NCBI GenBank assembly: GCA_902775075.1
Contig: CACYKX010000149.1
Span: 1 to 8,113, forward strand
Length of the DNA: 8,113 bases
From: an uncultured Prevotellaceae bacterium
GTDB taxonomy: Bacteria; Bacteroidota; Bacteroidia; Bacteroidales; Bacteroidaceae
Direction of reading: 5' to 3'
A program made the translations under genes and the position numbers. A model generated the notes under the pieces. The model made no database searches. It worked only from the letters and a program-made list of their open reading frames with translations, and was not told the origin of the DNA. Of this stretch, positions 5,270-8,113 are shown in pieces; positions within the stretch are counted from its first letter, which is position 1; each line of letters starts with the position of its first letter.

Positions 5270-8113
5270 ATGAAACTTAATTTTTTGATACTATTTCTAT
5301 TTCTAGCCTTAAGAATCTCTGCCCAAACCGGTAAATTCTATAATACGGACAACCAACTACCTAACAGTTTCGTTAATCAGGTGTATCAGGACTCACAAGG
5401 TTATATATGGATTGCTACCAGAAATGGTCTAAGCAGATATGACGGCTATCAATTTAAGAACTTTACGAACGATGACCTCACCAGCGCGTATATCAACTGT
5501 ATATGCGAGGATTCTAAGCATGATTTGTATTTTGGAAGTAATACCAACGTACAACGATTCCATAATGGGGCTTTCGAGACGATTCATCTCTATGACAAAA
5601 ATACCAAACGTGAGATAAGTACTTATGTCACTTCTATCATTGAGAATAAACAGGGGAAAATTCTGATCAGCACTTCCGGATATGGTCTCTTGCAACTCAA
5701 GGATAATACGGCTATGGCTTTAGGTGGAGCTACGGCAAAAGTTTTATTTATCCGTAAGATGGTGGAAGACAGTAAGGGACGCTTATGGATTATCGATGAC
5801 AAACAAGGACTTCTCTGTGTCTTTCACAATAAACTCCAGAAGGTATCTATCCCGAAGGAAACCCGAACATATCTAAGAGATATCTGCGAGGATGCTCGGG
5901 GAAATATTTATGTTGCCACTACCGGTCAGGGACTCTTCAAACTCAACAACTCTAATCAAACCTTTGAGAAGATTCCGGCTGCCGGAAACCTACCAATTTC
6001 GAGTTTCCATATCACCAGAAACGGTCTGTTCTTGTTAGGATGTGATGGTAACGGTCTCTATACTTTCGACCCGAAAACGAATCTGCTCACCAACAATCCT
6101 TTCTACTCTCCAGAAACCGACCTTACCCATACCAAGGTGTATTCTATCATCGAGGATCAATCGGGAAACATCTGGTTGGGTTTGTTCCAAAAGGGTGTAT
6201 TCATGCAACCCATCCAGCATAGTATCTTTGGCTATCTCGGCGCAAAACTCGGAACGCATAATGTCATCGGGTCTAACTGTATTTCTGCCGTACTCAAAGA
6301 CCATCAAGGCTACCTGTGGGTGGGCACGGATAAAGATGGTTTGTATCTCTTGGACAGTCATCGCAACTTAATCAGGCATTATACGAATGTGCCTTCTACG
6401 ATCATGACCTTAACGGAGACTAGAGACGGAAAAGTATGGCTAGGATCTTACGAGGAAGGTATGGGATACGTTTCTGCATCTTCTCCGACTTATACGCCAC
6501 ACAACCTTAATATCGGTGAGCACACGAGTGTTTACACTATCGCTAAGGATCAGAAAGATAATCTGTGGATCGGTACCATGGGACAGGGTATCATCTACTT
6601 TAATCCTTCTACGGGAAAACAGAAGCGCTTTGTTGCTCCTCAGGACAATAATACGCGACATATGAACTGTCTGGCTAATAATTTTATCGGTAAAATCATC
6701 CTCTCTCGCGATGGCAAGCGTATGTTTGCCGCTACTTCCGTGGGTGTCGTATGTCTGGACTTGACCAAGAACAGTTGGCTCAATACCTTTGGCGTGAACT
6801 GTCCTAATTTCGGAACTTATTGTACTACCGTACACGAGGGATTGGACGGATTCATCTATGTGGGAACGAATTATGGACTTTATCGTTATGATCAGAAAAA
6901 TAAAAAGACGAAGATAATAACCGTAAAAGATGGATTGCCTTGTAATGGTATTGCCAGCATCGAGCATGATCACTTGGGTAGATTGTGGATAGGTACTTAT
7001 CATGGTCTGTGCTGCATGAATCCGAAGAATCTCAACATGAATTGTTTCTATACTGACAAGGGATTACAAGGAAATGAATTCACGGATGGGGCTTCGTTTA
7101 TGACTCTGGACGGAAGATATGCGTTCTTCGGTGGTGTCGGTGGTGTGACATGGTTTGAAACTGATGCTAAACTCAACCAAACTTGGAAGGCGAATGTGAC
7201 TTTAACAAGTATCGTATCGGGAAATCAGGAGATTCTCGGCTACATGGAAGATGATAAGAGCGAAAATGAGGAATATACCTTCGACTATGAGGATAACTCT
7301 CTCTCGCTACATCTGTCTACGCTTACATACGATGATCCTGACAATATTACCTATTTGTATAGTATCAACAACGAGAAATGGAATAAACTTCAACCGGGAA
7401 GCAACGAAATCAACTTCAGCCACCTGTCACCGGGAACATATCATTTCCGTGTGAAGGCTATGCTCAACAATCAGCAATCCAACGAGAAGGAGTTTACCAT
7501 CATCGTAAAATCTCCGTGGTATCGCTCTTCTGTCGCTTACTTCTTCTATATCATCCTGTTGGTTTTTGGTGTCTTCGAGTATCTACAGTATCGCAAACGC
7601 CGCGAAGAGGCTCGTCTTAAACTACAAGAGCATATCCATGCTGAGGAAATGGGTGAGGCTAAACTGAAATTCTTCATGAACATCAGTCATGAAATTCGTA
7701 CGCCTATGACGCTGATTATCTCTCCTCTACTCCAATTGATGAAGGAGAATAAGGATGTGCACCATCAGCATGTTTACGAGACTATGCGAAGAAATGCCGA
7801 GCGTATACTCCACCTCATCAACCAGATGATGGATCTGCGAAAAATCGACAAGGGACAGATGGCTATGCACATGCGTGAAACGAATATGATTTCTTTCATC
7901 GATGATGTGCGCACGCTCTTCGCTGAACAGGCTCGTAACAAGAAGATCAATCTGAAATTCGAGCACGACTGCGATAGTCTTCCTGTATGGATTGACCGAA
8001 GTAACTTTGACAAAATCTTGGTCAACATCATCTCTAATGCCTTTAAATATACTAAGGTGGGTGGAAATATCACCATCAAACTTACGCATACAGCTGAAGA
8101 ATGTAAAATAGCT
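5270..8113 (+). CDS. Hybrid two-component system (HTCS) sensor/regulator, N-terminal 948 codons, 3' end beyond window
   Basis: One-protein sensor and regulator that detects oligosaccharides in the periplasm and controls nearby polysaccharide-utilisation genes. Residues 1-18 are a signal peptide or anchor (MKLNFLILFLFLAL, then ISA/Q). About 14 propeller repeats follow (for example VYQDSQGYIWIATRNGLSRY at 38-57, IIEDQSGNIWLG, VLKDHQGYLWVGT, IEHDHLGRLWIGT), enough for two seven-bladed beta-propellers. Residues ~671-750 form the Y_Y_Y domain, ending SPWY. A single membrane helix spans ~755-775, followed by basic YRKRRE. The histidine-kinase dimerisation domain has its H-box at NISHEIRTP, phospho-acceptor His807. 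The ATPase N-box reads NIISNAFKYT with Asn923. The rest of the ATPase, receiver and AraC-type DNA-binding domains would lie beyond the window; full-length members are about 1300-1400 residues. The frame is intact. Divergent placement to the GH95/GH3 genes makes them its likely targets (inference). Confidence 0.95.
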   Translation, partial: MKLNFLILFLFLALRISAQTGKFYNTDNQLPNSFVNQVYQDSQGYIWIATRNGLSRYDGYQFKNFTNDDLTSAYINCICEDSKHDLYFGSNTNVQRFHNGAFETIHLYDKNTKREISTYVTSIIENKQGKILISTSGYGLLQLKDNTAMALGGATAKVLFIRKMVEDSKGRLWIIDDKQGLLCVFHNKLQKVSIPKETRTYLRDICEDARGNIYVATTGQGLFKLNNSNQTFEKIPAAGNLPISSFHITRNGLFLLGCDGNGLYTFDPKTNLLTNNPFYSPETDLTHTKVYSIIEDQSGNIWLGLFQKGVFMQPIQHSIFGYLGAKLGTHNVIGSNCISAVLKDHQGYLWVGTDKDGLYLLDSHRNLIRHYTNVPSTIMTLTETRDGKVWLGSYEEGMGYVSASSPTYTPHNLNIGEHTSVYTIAKDQKDNLWIGTMGQGIIYFNPSTGKQKRFVAPQDNNTRHMNCLANNFIGKIILSRDGKRMFAATSVGVVCLDLTKNSWLNTFGVNCPNFGTYCTTVHEGLDGFIYVGTNYGLYRYDQKNKKTKIITVKDGLPCNGIASIEHDHLGRLWIGTYHGLCCMNPKNLNMNCFYTDKGLQGNEFTDGASFMTLDGRYAFFGGVGGVTWFETDAKLNQTWKANVTLTSIVSGNQEILGYMEDDKSENEEYTFDYEDNSLSLHLSTLTYDDPDNITYLYSINNEKWNKLQPGSNEINFSHLSPGTYHFRVKAMLNNQQSNEKEFTIIVKSPWYRSSVAYFFYIILLVFGVFEYLQYRKRREEARLKLQEHIHAEEMGEAKLKFFMNISHEIRTPMTLIISPLLQLMKENKDVHHQHVYETMRRNAERILHLINQMMDLRKIDKGQMAMHMRETNMISFIDDVRTLFAEQARNKKINLKFEHDCDSLPVWIDRSNFDKILVNIISNAFKYTKVGGNITIKLTHTAEECKIA

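Noticed and set aside
6440..7003. 187-residue minus-strand ORF inside the HTCS gene
   Set aside because: It lies fully opposite intact propeller-repeat coding sequence and has no recognisable motif or promoter.
1..8113. Insertion sequence, integrase or tRNA marking a mobile island
   Set aside because: No transposase or integrase motifs, terminal inverted repeats with target duplication, or tRNA-like cloverleaf were seen on either strand.

Overview
The window looks like a carbohydrate-utilisation locus from a Bacteroidetes genome, most likely Bacteroidales of the Prevotella/Segatella/Bacteroides type. The case rests on three things. There is a hybrid two-component system (HTCS) sensor with a two-propeller periplasmic domain. 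There are secreted glycoside hydrolases of families GH3 and GH95. Intergenic regions carry the Bacteroidetes promoter signature (TTTG, about 18-20 bp, TAnnTTTG). No SusC/SusD pair, tRNA, rRNA, transposase or CRISPR array is visible. Two genes run off the window edges: the GH3 gene on the left and the HTCS on the right.

Layout. Three minus-strand genes read right to left: a TauE/SafE-family membrane permease (4812-4087), a secreted GH95 alpha-L-fucosidase/alpha-L-galactosidase (4005-1876) and a secreted GH3 beta-glycosidase with a PA14 insert (1668 to beyond base 1). The HTCS sensor/regulator (5270 to beyond 8113) is divergent from them on the plus strand. Between GH95 and GH3 lies a strictly periodic array of five 22-bp units (1734-1843), each built around a GTTAAC-centred palindrome. 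The divergent region 4813-5269 holds promoter candidates for permease and HTCS. It also holds a well-formed minus-strand intrinsic terminator (4894-4935) with no upstream gene to terminate; about 135 bp upstream of it is an exact TAnnTTTG box (5069-5076). Together these suggest an undescribed small RNA of about 170 nt, or an attenuated leader of the permease gene.

How the genes probably work together (inference). The HTCS senses an oligosaccharide in the periplasm and activates the hydrolase genes. Upstream of GH95 there is a direct repeat (TTGAAAC twice, 21 bp apart) in the position expected for an AraC-type output domain, beside a -7 box that lacks a -33 partner. GH95 would remove terminal alpha-L-fucose or alpha-L-galactose from plant side chains, and the GH3 enzyme would remove exposed beta-linked xylose or glucose. 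A threonine at the GH95 position thought to separate L-galactose from L-fucose specificity, beside a xylosidase-like GH3, makes a grass glucuronoarabinoxylan or xyloglucan substrate plausible. Only biochemistry would settle that. GH95 appears to stop early compared with its family.
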